In this document: piece by piece, positions 11,021 through 26,081 of the stretch
Layout of the letters: each line of letters begins with the position of its first letter
Position numbering within the stretch: position 1 is the stretch's first letter
Assembly (NCBI GenBank): GCA_020081605.1
Contig: JAHREC010000013.1
Coordinates: 6,882,001 to 6,946,000 of the forward strand
From: Albifimbria verrucaria
Taxonomy: Eukaryota; Ascomycota; Sordariomycetes; Hypocreales; Stachybotryaceae
Reading direction: 5' to 3'
Length of the DNA stretch: 64,000 nucleotides
Translations under genes and position numbers: made by a program
The notes under the pieces: generated by a model
Database searches by the model: none
What the model was told of the DNA's origin: nothing
Seen by the model: the letters and a program-made list of their open reading frames with translations, nothing else

Positions 11021-13975
11021 GGTCGATGCGTCTCGCTCAAAAGGTCTTCTAATCGAATTCAAAAGCAATGCAACACTGATCAACTTTGATGAGGGTTTGG
11101 TTAAGATGCAGGCGTCTTTCTTCTCATGATTATTCCATTTCATAGCCCACAGGTTGGATGTCTATTCTCATTTATACTTGCATATTTAACCCGTCCATTG
11201 AGCCTGAGTCGGTCATGATGCAATGACTGCCGGCCGATGGCAGGTCACGAGTTCAAAGATTTTGACCTGAGACGGCTGTCGGTTCGGAATAAACATCGGG
11301 CTCCGACTTAGCAAAATATCCTAGTTTCTGTTCACTGTTACTGAGTATGGGCCCTGGAAGAACCGGACCACGGAGTTCGATATGGCCGACTGCATCGGTC
11401 CCATGCGAACGCGAGATGCAGGTTGCAGAGGAAGTGGAGACATCGATTGAGTTCGGGCTTATACGACCCCGGTCTGCCTGAGATGCCGGCAGCAGATAGT
11501 GTATTGGGAAGAGTCTGTGACACACTTAGTAGGACTCAGTCACCCGGTTCGGCATGTCCAGGACCTGGCGTCTAGTTCCTGGCATGTTTTTCAATAGGAA
11601 AATCCAGTATGCATCTAATTGACGTAAGGTTCCAAGACCCTACATCAGTTTGCGCCGAAACGATGACTAGAGCTTCTGGAAGCAGGGCTGAGGTTGCCGG
11701 AGCATTGCGTCGCGTTGAACCCATAGGCATTCTCAGCTACATTCTTAGACCTACCACGGCTCCGGGGCTTACAGGGAGTTTGCAATGAGATTTGGTATGC
11801 TTCTTGTCTTGCATGGTTATTCAGCCAACAGGCCATGAACAATTGGAAATACCGATATAATGCCTTTAAGACCACCAGCCAAATCGAAGAGATGATGAGA
11901 AAACTTTCGGTGATTGGTGAAAATAGACATTAATGGTAATATGTAAATCTATCTCAATACTAGTTATGATTACCAGCTTCCAATCCACAATATAGTGTTG
12001 CTCTGGTTGGTATGCTAGGATAATCCCTGCCGTGTACAGCTGGAAGCTGAGCATGTATGAGACTTAACTAAGACAAAAACATCAATCTAAACTTTGATAC
12101 AGCTCTGGCCTATTCTTCAGCTGTTTGAGTCTTGGCTATGCAAGAATAGGTTTCCGCTGGGAACAGAGAACGGCAGAAACAGGAATATGTGTTTTAGTAA
12201 TAGACGCTATTCACCGGTTGAAATCTCAGTACTCAACAACTACACAAAATCTCCTTAACTAACAAGAGACATCAACTTCAAGTATGGTGAGTTTTCTTGC
12301 TTAGTACGTCAATTAGAATCAACCCTTGATTTTACCAGCCAATCCTTCCATGTAAGATGGTACTTGGCCCACGAGGACAGATGACGCTCGATACCTCACC
12401 AGGTTTCAGAACATCTACAGGAGACTCTTTCAAATACCTAATCTATGAAAGCTTAAAAATCGTTTCCCTATTTGTCCAAAGTGGCTTTTGACAACATAGC
12501 CCGGAGCCAGTGCTGAGTAGCTGGCTGAACGAAACTATCCACGTTGAGACCACTTGTCTTAGCAAGGAGCAGAGCCATTGAAAATCATTTCTTTGATCAC
12601 GTATATAATTTTGATATGATTGATTTCTTCGAGGGGTAAGTTTGGTATCGTCCCCGGATATAGGGTGGTGGTCATCGTAGGAATCACGCGGTTGCTGAGC
12701 TTCGCCTTTACTAGGGCCAATGATTTGGAGCCGTCGCTAGCATTTCCAGCTGTAAATGTTTTACCCATGTTCTTCAGACATCTCTTTACCCCAGGTACCA
12801 AAGTCTCAGCGTACTCAAACATTGCGCTCTCGAGTAGAATCGATGGGTGCTACACTGGGTCGGACGCCGATCAAGATGTATGACACCCAGTGTCACAATC
12901 CTCAGCCGCAGACAAATCTTGTAGTCTCAATGCATCTTCAGATTTAGTGCTGACGACTGTGTGAGCTCACTCTTACCCTTTGGTCGCTTCTTGAGACAGC
13001 AGGTTGACCAGCAAATGCAACGCTTCCCGATCTCCTCTCAATCTTCATCCTAAAAGTGGGCATTGCTACGGAAGGAATGAATGAACGATCGGCTTTACGA
13101 CAGTTCAGGAGCTCGGCTTCTCTCCCAGGTAGTTTATATGATTGTGGCTGCATTGGTCACTGGCGTCAAGGAATTGCAAGATTTGTAGGACGAGGAGTTC
13201 TCGAACGGGTGTTGCGCCGCCACCCGGATGCCTGACCTGTTCCTCTTTCCAACACTATTCGTCCTAGTAAACCCTGCTATCTTGGTCCGGTACTTGGTAA
13301 GAATCTTTGACTCTTCGTTTCGAGTCCTTGGAAGGTTACTCATTTAACCCCCAGAGGCTTTGGGGATTTGGATGAAACATACCAGCAGCTCACGGAGGGT
13401 TAGCCGTTAGGTCATCATGATACCATTGGGTCCTACGGAGTAAAAGGAACGTTCCCTGCTCCACATTCCAGGACTGTTATAGAGACTCCCACGCACTTGC
13501 CGATTCAGAGAACGATCGCGGCTACGATTAGCCGGAGGGGGTTTCAGGGATCCCCTCATATGAATCAGAGACCCGGCACCGTGTGCTGAATATGAGCTCG
13601 CAGGCACAACCAGGAAGAGCCCAACGCCGATCTCGAGGAATGTAATTGTTCCAAGGGCTGACGCAAATGCAGCCATGCCAACTACATCCGATGATGTGGT
13701 CCACGTGGTGGATGAGGCAATGCTCGCTTGGAGCGGCTGAGTTGCTGCACCGACCTCCCGTGGAGCAGCTCTATCCACAGGCTGCCGTGGCCACGGGAGA
13801 AGAGCGCAAGGTCAAGGAAGGAGTAGCGATCATGGTGGAATTATATGCTCCTGGAGAACAGACAGCAAAAGTATATAAAGATGAGTAGGGTCGCCTCCCG
13901 AAAGCAGAGGACTACCAGTATTACATCCTACCACCAGCCCACAGTCTTTGCAATAGTCTCTATAAACTAGCCAAC
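11021..13975. other. Gene-poor stretch, possible fragment near 12.6-12.8 kb
   Basis: About 3 kb without a supported gene. An 88-codon minus-strand frame at 12559-12822 starts with a real ATG (MFEYAETLVPGVKRCLKN) and reads like protein, but I recognise no family and find no extending exons. A 124-codon minus-strand frame at 13407-13778 has an alanine-rich hydrophobic segment and is also unsupported. Confidence 0.4.
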
Positions 13976-14805
13976 ATGAAGTTTTCTAACGCCCTCTTCT
14001 TTGCTTTTGGCTCCTTCGTCCTTGCGACCCCTCTGCGTCGGATTCCGAAGACATTAGTGCTCTCGTACAGGATCGTCAAGTTCTTGTCGATAAACAACTG
14101 GCCCTCGTTGAAACCCAAGAGGCTTCGAAACCAACACTCATCGATTCCGTAGTCGGTATCCTGGGGAGATTGTCAACAGTGTCGATGATGCGCTTCCAAT
14201 TCTGAGTAAGACTTGACCCCATGCAGAAATCTCGAAATTTTGAGAGCAGATTTTACTAAGACTACTATTTCTCGCCCTCCATAGCCGATACTGTCGAGCA
14301 GATTTTGGATACTGTTGGAGAGATTCCCGAGGAGCTGATCAGGCAACTATCCCAGTCACTTAACAGCATTCTTGGAGATATCAACAATGGTACAAACGGG
14401 CTACTTGTCGTCGCCGGAGGCGGCGTCCTCAACATTCTAAGCCTCCTGGCTACCCTGACCAACTCCCAGCTCAGCACTCTGTCCTCGACAATCGGACAGC
14501 TCAACCAAGTCCTGACCCAACTGACGCAGGTCCTGCAAGTCACCACTAACTTGACCCCTGAAGTCCGCAACCTCATTCAGGGCATCATTACCGGCCTCCA
14601 GACCGCCATCCCTGCTTTACTCGGCCCTCTTGTCAATTTCGTTTCCGTCGTGCGTTCCATTGCCCTCTTTGTCGGCCTTAATGTTAGCGCTTTGACCAAT
14701 GCCGTCAGTGGGCTGGTCAATGTCGTTGATACCCTTACAACCTCCTTGGGCCTGGGTCCCCTACTGGGCAACGTCCTCAAACTTTTGAACCTGATTCTAT
14801 CCTAA
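13976..14805 (+). CDS. Small secreted hydrophobic protein of unknown function
   Basis: About 250 residues from the ATG at 13976. The first residues, MKFSNALFFAFGSFVLATP, are a clear signal peptide. The mature part begins SASDSEDISALVQDRQ and then becomes Leu/Val/Ile-rich with many Asn, Gln and Thr and no Lys in the long second exon. It has near-repeating heptad-like patterns such as LTQLTQVLQVTTNLTP and LVNVVDTLTTSLGLGPLLG. One intron, 14206-14284, joins ALPIL to TDTVEQIL. One-base deletions are at the C run 14028-14031 and the G run 14163-14166. The composition suggests an amphipathic, surface-active or cell-wall-associated protein. I do not recognise the family; it lacks the eight-Cys pattern of hydrophobins. 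It lies just outside the biosynthetic genes. Confidence 0.75.
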
Positions 14806-17800
14806 GAAAAGGGTACCCATATAGTGGCTCACATGGCAGGCATAGATTAGCAAGGATAGGGATGGAGAGAATGTCTCATGCCACGTAGAAAGGGATATGA
14901 TCGCTTGGAACGCGAATAGGGACTCTTTTCCCCAAGGATAGTTTGCCAGGCAGAATTTTACGCTTACTGGGGATACGTTTTTAACCACGATAATGAGGCA
15001 AATTGAGTTCAATGTTAGTAATATGTTTATCTTAAATCCGAAACTCTGGGAAGATTATCCTGGCTAGAGCAAATCCTCCTTCACGTAAGCTTCTTTGAAT
15101 GGCGATGTTTATGTCGGATCGTGGTACAAGTGACACAGAATTCCGAAGCCCAGACATTTCCCTTGTGATGATCCCATGTCTCAGCGATGGCATCCCATAT
15201 TGCTAGTAAGAACTCCACAGGGCCCGGTGACCGTATGGTTTAATCCAAAACCAGGAAAATTAGTAAAAACGGGCAGTCGTTGTGTCCTTGATTCTGCTCC
15301 ACTTGATCCTTCGTATGCTTGACAACATTTGCATCACGCCAACCAAGACGTTTTTCTCGACAATGGCAGGTGCTAATCAAATATGGGTGCGGCCATTCTG
15401 GTATAGATGGAAAGAAGAGGAATGGAAGAAATAAGGGAGATAACACTCGATGTGGTAAAGGTTTATTATGGTGAATCTTGAGAACTTCCATAACAATACC
15501 AGTGGACTTCGATAAGCAGAATACTGATAATACCGATTCTCTACCACTACCATAGGCTTATTTCTAAATAACCCATTTCTGGAACGTAAACGAGACAATA
15601 AATCTAAGCATAATACTAAAAGCTATCTATCTGCTACAGTATAATTTAGATGATGTGTATCGCTTTGGCGGTATGCTCAGCGGTGTATATAGGCGTATGC
15701 TCAATTTGGCACCAACAGCAGCACTGAGAACGAGATGCACGCAGAGGAGAGAGACTCAGTTATAGGCAGCATCTTGCTAACAAGCAGTGATATGGGGTGA
15801 GTAAGCATGAGAAGGCAATGTTCCGCATCTGCCTCATGTCTTAATAGGAGGTGCGTCGAGCCAGCTGACGCGGCTGCAGCATATGGAGGAACCATCAACA
15901 AAACCCTGTTTCACTTGGTCCGCATGTCCAAGGTTCGTTGCTTGAGAATGCCTGGTGCCCTATAGCGAGTTATATGCGTGGGCATCGAATCCGCGCCAGT
16001 TGTGGTGGCCTACCCTGCAGGGTAGTGTTGCTCAAGCTGCACAGCGAACAGACTCATGCCATCCTTACCCTGGATGTTGGCTAACCAGCATAAAAAGCTG
16101 CCAGGAGACAGTCTCTAGAAATATGGCCTCCAGCGAGAAGTTTCCTCATATCGAAGGATTCTTTCGGGACTGTAAAGGCCTTAGAAGGTTGATAGGGAAA
16201 ATCGAGGAGTAAAGAAACACACTGGGGGCGGGCGGGAAGGGGTATCAAAAGGAGGTTGCGAGCCATCTAGAGCATCAATCTGGGGATGCGGGTAAAAGGC
16301 CACATATTAGTAAACACTACAGGCTCTCTAAACCGGACACGTTCATGGTTCAGAACAGATCAAGGGGCTAAGGACGAAATCTTGTGGCTCTGGTACCGTG
16401 GCCTCGTGGCCGTCCTGGCGGGTGTCCAGGAAGATGTCACGAGCTTGCTATTCGTCAGCTACCATGAAGGTTGTGGCAGAAGAGGGCTTTAGATGCTCTT
16501 AGTCTGTCGTACGACCTAAGTCCCCTTTACAGGTATTAGTCTACCTGGGGCTGCCTTTCTCCATCGAAGCGTCTTGTTGCGCATCAACCTGGTTAAGATT
16601 ATGGAACCTTTGTCATTTGTGCGCATACATTCAAGCGTAAATAAGATGAGGGACTCCGCAATCATTCGGGTCCACAGAAGTTCTTCTAAGTTCTAACCCG
16701 ATTAACTCTGTAGTTCCCAAGCCTCGATTCGCGGGGTCCTCAATCTAAATATGGCGCCCCAGTTGAAGCAAATTAGCCCTCCCGCTTTCATACGACATCA
16801 ATCTATCTTTATGAGCTTATCAAGGATGGAATTACGAATGAGAGGCCCGTGTACACCAGATCCACAAAGAGGCTGAACTATGCGTGGGACTTCTCAACGT
16901 GGTTCACTGGCACGTAATAGCGGCATGCCCCATGGTGCTTCCGAGTGCGCTGATCTTGCCTATGGAGCCACCGCAAGGCGAGCCTCAAGAAGCTTGTGAC
17001 ATGACAGGTTCGGACTTGCAGCGTGAGGTGTTAGACTGGCAGTACACGAAGCCTGACGAGTCTGGCGTCAACGGCATGGTAGGCGACCCACGCGGGCTAC
17101 CGTCGCCCCAATATGGGCGTCGTAGGCAACACGGCCGAGGGACACAAAAAGTGATACCGGGGCCAAAGACAGACGCAACTAGAAGATCTCAGAAGGGGGC
17201 TGTTAGGATGACAGTTTCTCGGACGAACAAAATAATGTTATCCCTTACTTACCTTGCTGTCATGTGTTAGCAATTGGAATTGGACGTTGGCTTACCCTAC
17301 ATTCACTGGCTTCTAACAAGAGATATTTCGATCACCAGATATGATTATTTGGTCTCTCTTCTTCACATCAAGAAGCAGGGAAGTGCTTTATGCTTTACTA
17401 GCGAGCCTAAAATACATTCGTACTGCCAGCATTGGATCCAGTTCATGTTATCACCAGCTCCTCACGAATGGTAATCAAAGACTTATTTCGGGTTCTCTAC
17501 ACATGGCTGGTGAACACCACACAGTCCACTCGTTTATTCGTGCCATTGCTTCCCTATTACTGGATTATAAAATGTCGGTACAGTAACGGCTACGGATGAG
17601 TAGAAATGGGAAATAGCCAATACATGCAGCTAATTGCTCCCGCAGGAAATCATTCCTACGTCCTTACTTCGATGCTGATGGTGGAGGGAGATGGAAAGAC
17701 CAAAGCCTACACGAAGCGCATCAAGTGCGTCCCCAGTCTTGTTCGTTTCGATGTCTTTCTCCTACCAGAGACTACAGACCTCTCCTTTTGTGCAGACCTC

Positions 17801-18381
17801 CTGGCCGCTCGTCCTTTGTCGTGCCTCCTATCTCTCTACTACAAACTAGAGCAATGTCACCCTCGTCCATTTCCGCCGCGGGTCAGCACCTCACCCTCTT
17901 CATCTCACTTCTCGGGCAGTCCAACCGCTGAGCGCTTATCCTCCGTTCCTTGTACGTACGTGTGCAACGCGAACGTCAGGATGACCAGGCCAAAGGGAAC
18001 ACGCAGCAAGGTCAATCCTACGGCCATCAGCATGTTGGCTGCAGTATCCTGAGGCATGACATATCACGAGCTTGGACCAGCAAAAGTCCCCTGCTTGGCA
18101 CAACTTGGCACACAAATGCACAGTTACCAGAAGGTAAGGCTAGCCAAGCCTCGTCCCGACCAAGCTTCTGGAAATATTCCGCGTCGGCTGCAACCGGCTT
18201 GGTACTGTGATGTGACAATCCATCTGCGACCAACGCAGTGTGGCAAACACATGCCACCTCAAAGATAACGAAGCATCTAGGCTCTTTGCATGAGGCCCGA
18301 TTGTACGGTTTGGTGCCTTCTGCGCCCTGCACACTGGTGTTATCTGGGTGGGCTCACCATCAAATGATGGATGAGCGCGCA

Positions 18382-18662
18382 TCACCATCCTTGTGGTGGG
18401 ATGGTTGCCACAGGTGGCCAGGGTAGGTACTTTGTAATGATCCCCGGTTCATTGGTGGTGAACCGATTGCAGAAGTTCTGGACTAAGCAAAAATAGGCGA
18501 CCTTGGCAGGGTGTTCGGCATCGATCGTCAGCTTGGCGGCATCTCCCTTGAATTGGACACAAGATGCATGTGTCGAGCTGTTGGTACCGAGGACTCCCAC
18601 AATGGAATTGGCCGTGCTTTGGATAGCGGCGATATTCCCGCGTTCGTATTCAGGTCTTGCGG
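18382..18662 (-). pseudogene. Possible coding relic or single exon
   Basis: One minus-strand frame is open for about 280 nt and reads like protein (EYERGNIAAIQSTANS, later THASCVQFKGDAAKLTID). A plausible AG acceptor lies just upstream. No start codon, signal peptide or matching neighbouring exon could be assigned. It may be an exon of a small gene broken by indels, or chance. Confidence 0.22.
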
Positions 18663-20645
18663 GGTCTAAACTTCAAAATCTGGGGTCGAGAAAGTTTTAC
18701 GTACAAGCAAGTAATTATTGGAAGGTCTACAACGGTTGTCTCTGGGGTTGCCGGGCCCCTCACGTGTCGCTGTCCCTGGTGGCGATGGGAGGCGACGGAA
18801 CGGAGCAGATTGCAAGCAGGGTGCTGTGCCATGGTTCCATCCATCCGGCTCCTTTGAGATGGTGTAACGTGCTGGAAAAAGCACAGGATGCAGCAGGTTC
18901 GCCACAAGATGAGGAGGGCTGTTGATATAATTATGCTTCATCCGAGTAATCAACCATCGGCCTCTCCACCCTGCGCCCCGGGACCGGAATACATGTGACT
19001 GGAGCTCACGCAACATGCTGCTTCCTCCGTTCAACGGAGCAGCAGTCACTCGGGAATTGTGGGCTGCCCAGCATATTCCCTGTTAATCTAGCGGTTGGTT
19101 CTGAAGACTCCATCGACAAATGTCTAACTTAGGGCGCTGGTCAATAGTAAGTGTCAGATTCGCCTGGGCGTATACGATTACAGATTGTGTTTAGTGAGAT
19201 GGGCCAGACTTCCATTTCCGGGATCACGGCTCGTGTCATGTAAAGTTACGGGGCTAGTTGGCGGACCACGACCGTAAGCTTGATAAGTGCATTAAGCATT
19301 GCATCATGCACCACTGGAATTGACTAGCCACCTCGTTAGTTTGGCGGCTACAGTGATGAACAGAAGCGAATGATGCTTAAATGTCTAACCTGCGAGGCGT
19401 TGGCTTATCTCGAGATCCATCATCCGGGTAAAGCGCTCAGCAACGAACGCGTTGGCTCGAGCTCTCTGGAGGTGGCCGGATCTCTAGCCAGTCAACGACA
19501 AGATTCACTATCATGACTAGTGACACTGTTGCCCGAAGGGTGGGGGTAGGAAGCAGAACAGGCCATCCCGGAGTTGGCGCCCAATTTGGTTGAGCAGATT
19601 CCCAAGATGGCTATTTATCCAATAGCGAGCGGTTGGTCAGAGGAGAACGGATCCGAAGCGCACCGTTAACCGGAGCGTACCAGCAAAGGTTCCCAGCAAG
19701 ACCCCGCAACGGGAATCAAAGGTTCCCGCATGGCATATGGCGGCGCCCCTTGGCGCTGGAAGTGGTGGCGCCAAGCCGGCACTGCAGAGGTGGGTTCTTG
19801 GTGCTGTACGATGATACCAGGCGTGACGATTGGGCTTGGGAGTGCCGCGCTCCTGTGATCCTATCGTATGCTTGCGTTGGGGTCTCCGGTCGCTTCGTAC
19901 AGCAGCGCTTGTTCAGGGCATCATTGTGGATTTGGTCTCCGTGTCATCGGCGACGATGAGCAGCAAAAGTGCATGCTGGTGGGGATGCAGCTGAAGCATG
20001 GGACAAACAACGACCTGACCATCTATCGGTCGCGTTGCCACATCTCTTGCACCCCCATCCCCAGTCTAACAGAAGGTCCCCGGGGCCCTGCCCACTCACT
20101 GGGGAAGGCAAGGTCGAGGCTCGGGTGGTTGCATGAGCGTCGGGTGTCTACGATGCATCGCTGGCTGTCGGCTAACCAACAGAGATGAAGCCCTACCATG
20201 CATGTTACGGGAAACGGCCACAGTGAGCTGGACCGGGGTGGGCGAGATGCGACCAGGGGTTTGTTATCTAAGCTAGGAAGATGAGCCTGTCATCTCAACT
20301 CCCCGAACCCCCTGAAATGACCGTCATGATGCATTTGTAGTAGGATGGCACGAGATAAGGAAACAGAGTCGACAAGAAATTAATCGTAGGCGATGTTGGT
20401 CGAGACGCTGGTGCATAGGTACAGTGCCATAGTGCCCCCTTTGATGCGACGGACAGAGTTCTCCCAGGGCGGCATTTGCAATCTCCGTTGTCCTCATGCT
20501 GTGTGTGCTCTGCCGATCAACAGCCCACGAAACAAGCCGAGCCAAGACAAAGGGCGCACACGCAACGCGGTTGGTCGATAAACGCCATGGCTGGTCACGA
20601 ACCGCTCATCTTGGCCTCCGTGCACCTAACCTCCCTCCTCGGTCA

Positions 20646-20660
20646 ACACACACACACACA
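20646..20660 (+). repeat. Short CA dinucleotide repeat
   Basis: About seven CA units in a row in the gene-poor region upstream of the OPT transporter; a simple microsatellite. Confidence 0.85.
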
Positions 20661-21514
20661 TGCTTCGTTGAACCTGATTCCTTTCAGGATCTAATCTGGC
20701 TTCTAAAACAACCGGCCTCGGGATGGGCGCTGTGGGTGGCTTGACCTCGGCCCCTCCGCCCTTTCATCCCTGTGTCTAGTCGCAGGCTTGCCCACCACTC
20801 AGAGCCCGCGCAACAGCCTATCATGGCGCGGGCGTTGCTCCTTTGGGAAGCTGTCTTGCAGCGGGCGGTCACGCTAGGCGCTGCTCCCAGTCGAAGCTTT
20901 GATGCTCTAGATCACTGCTCATATCACGGCCGCCCATCATATCACGGGTGGCCAACGGGTCAAGGACCCTGATCTGGCACACACCCACGTGAGAGAGTGG
21001 CACCCGTACTCCACAACTTCCCTTGTCTGGAGGACAAAAGGTCGTCCTAATTCGGGTGGGCTGGTCGAGCCAAATGTGGCAGCTTGAAAAAGTTCCTCTG
21101 GCGACCTGTTGGTGGCTCGCTTGTTGGAGACGAGGCCGATGCATATCGCCCATTACCGTACCATTACAGCAGCGGAAAGTGGAGGGAAGGTGGAGGAGGA
21201 GACGCAAGGCGCAACGAGTGGGCGTTCCCGCCGATTGTCGCGTTGAATCGGCCTCGACCGACAGGGAACAAGCTTAATACAGGCAATCTAGCTAGTGGTT
21301 GCTGCACCATATTACTCTACAGTACCTTAATTGAGTCGCACCATCTGTGACTCCTTGGGGATAAATATCAAGTCGTCTCGCTGCTCCGGTCGAGCCTCCC
21401 TTCTCCCCTTCCTCTCTCAAGCATAACCCATATTCTCCCACGGGTTGCTCGTCTGAGTTCTTGTTCGCTAGCTGTCGAAGCCGTCCAAGTCAACTCCTTC
21501 GCCTCTACACAACC

Positions 21515-23863
21515 ATGGAGCCCGAGAAGGTTGTCGTGGCTTCGGCCACCGACGTCCATGGCGACATCAACGAGAAGCAGCCCTCCGTCGAGATCGACCT
21601 CAAGTCCGAGGCCGACAGCTCCAGCGAGGCCATCACCGATCTCTTCGTCAGCTTCCCCCGTCAAGGGTGTTCCTGAGGAGCCGAACCCTCTCACCGTCCG
21701 TGCCGTCGTGGTCGGTATCATCCTGGGCTCTCTTGTGAACGCCTCCAACGTCTACCTGGGTAAGTGACTGACTAGGCCGTTGCTGATTGGAATATCAAGT
21801 TCGCCCACTAACAGTGTATGTCTGCAGGTCTCAAGACTGGTTTCACTTTCCCGCGACCCTCTTCGGTGCCATTTTCGGATATGGTATTATTTCCATGCTG
21901 TCCAAGTTCCTGCCTCACGTCCCAATCCTGGGTGGTGTGTTCGGACCCCAGGAGAACTCCATCATTCAGGCCGCTGCCAGTGGTGCTGGTGGTCTTTCCG
22001 GCATGTTCGTTGCTGGTCTCCCCGCCATGTACAGACTCGGCCTCCTCTCCGATGACCCTAAGAGCGATTTCGGCCGTATTCTCACCATCACCGTCGTCTG
22101 CGCCTTCTTCGGTCTGTTCGCCGCTGTTCCTCTGCGCAAGTTCTTCATCCTCAACGTCGCCCGTGAGCTGAAGCTTGTCTTCCCTACTCCTGTTGCCACC
22201 GCTATGGCTATCCGATCCATGCACGCCGTCGGCTCCGGCGCCGCCGATGCTGTCAAGAAGATCAAGGCTATGGGTTACTCCTTCCTCGGAGCCCTGGTCC
22301 ACATCGTTGTCTCGCAGTACGCCGATGGCATTCTGCACAACTGGCACCCTTTCAGCTGGATCTATATCTGGAGTGGCTACAAGAACAAGGCCCAGCTTGT
22401 TGACAACTGGGGCTGGTACATTCAGCTGACCCCCGCCTTCTTCGGTTCCGGTATGCTCGTCGGTCTCAACTCCGCTATCTCTTGGTGGCTCGGAACCGTC
22501 GTCGCCTGGGGTCTGGCTGGACCTCTTCTGGTCAAGTACGGCGAGTGCGTTGGCAAGCCGAGGTACCCTGAGACCAAGTGGGATTCTGTCGTCAACTACA
22601 ACGACATGAAGGGAATCACCGTCAAGGGTTTCGTTCCCTCTCCTCGCTACTGGTTCCTCTGGCCTGGTGTTATGGTTCTCATTGTCTACAGCATGGTTGA
22701 GTTCTTGCTGCACGCCAAGGTCATCTACGACGGTGCCAAGTATGCCGTCCGCTCATCTGCTGTCAGCATCAACAACTACATGCAGTCCAAGGGCAAGAGC
22801 AACTCTTTCCTCGAGAAGCAGGCTGCCAAGGCCGAGCTTGAGGGTGACATGGTTGAGGACTTCGCCACCAAGGACCAGCAGGTGCCCACATGGCTTTGGG
22901 TTGTCGGCACTATTGCCTCTGTTGTCCTTGCTTGCATTGTCTGTGAAGTCCAGTACGATATCAACGCTGGCCTGGCCATCCTTGCCTGCGTCCTCGGTCT
23001 CGTCTTTGCTTTCCTTAGCATCTACGGCGGTGCCGTCACTGACTGCACCCCTTGACCGCTTCGGCCAAGGCTTCCCAGCTCGTTTACGGCGGTGTTACCA
23101 GGGGACAGGAGGTTAAGCACGCCCAGCGTATCAACTTGATTGCTGGAAACATCGCCTCGGGAACTGCCGATGTTGCTACCACCCTTGTCAGCGATTTCCG
23201 AGTCGGTTTCCTCCTGAGAACCCCTCCCAAGCTGCAGTTCTATGCTCAGGCCATTGGATCCGTCGTCGCTATTTTCCTGGCTCCTGGTGTGTTCGTCCTC
23301 TTCATGTCCGCCTACCCTTGTGTGTGGAACACCAACCTTCCTGAGGACGTCCTCGCCGCGTGCCCCTTCGCTGCTCCCTCTGTCAGCGCCTGGAAGGCTG
23401 TTGCTGAGGCTGTGACCATGCCTGAGCTGCCTGTCCCTCGCTCGTCGGGTATCTTCGCCATTGTCATGGGTGTTTTCTGTGCGCTGCAGGCTCTTTTCAA
23501 GAACTTCTACCTGGTTGGCTCCGCGAGAAGTACCGCGAGTACCTCCCCAACTGGATGTCCATCGGTGTTGCCTGGGTTCTGGGTGCCGATTCTGGTAAGA
23601 AATGTCCATTCTCTAACCTTCAACGAATTGCAAACTAACGCTTCGCTATAGGATATGCCAACGCTATTCTGGCTGGTGCGCTCACCTCTTGGTTCTGGCG
23701 CAAGAAGGCTGAGCAGAACTTCGACATGTACGGTTTCTCCATCGCCGCTGGTTTGATTGCCGGTGAGGGTCTGGGTGGTGTTGTCAACGCTGCCCTGGAG
23801 CTGGGTGAAGTTAGTGGAAGCTACTACGGCACCACGCTTGGTCTTCCCGGCCACGGTGTTTAA
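21515..23863 (+). CDS. OPT-family oligopeptide/metal-chelate transporter (YGL114W-like)
   Basis: About 741 residues from [14 protein letters not shown] at 21515, in three exons (introns 21760-21827 and 23595-23651). Many membrane segments follow the family landmarks [46 protein letters not shown], and near the end [19 protein letters not shown] proteins are proton-coupled plasma- or vacuolar-membrane importers of small peptides, glutathione or metal chelates. The sequence is closest in style to the fungal YGL114W/yellow-stripe-like branch, so peptide transport is not assured. The frame is broken at the C runs 21655-21659, 21850-21852, 23048-23051 and 23521-23522. The last three are single missing bases; the first needs one base removed or two added. 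Codons are strongly C-ending, as expected of a well-expressed gene. Confidence 0.95.

Positions 23864-26081
<2,218 letters not shown>

Larger units (their letters stand above)
14806..21514. other. 6.7 kb gene-poor region
   Basis: No gene with recognisable domains is seen on either strand across this long stretch. Open frames are short and overlap each other on both strands. Apart from the possible relic at 18.4-18.7 kb and a short CA repeat at 20.6 kb, I see no transposase, reverse transcriptase, long terminal repeats or long tandem arrays. The last few hundred bases should be the promoter of the OPT transporter. Confidence 0.5.

Noticed and set aside
14806..21514. Transposon in the gene-poor region
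   Set aside because: I saw no transposase or reverse transcriptase motifs, terminal repeats or target-site duplications by eye.
21808..22713. Long minus-strand open frame of 301 codons
   Set aside because: It is the complement of the strongly codon-biased OPT transporter exon; its Gly/Glu/Asp-rich sequence has no family marks.
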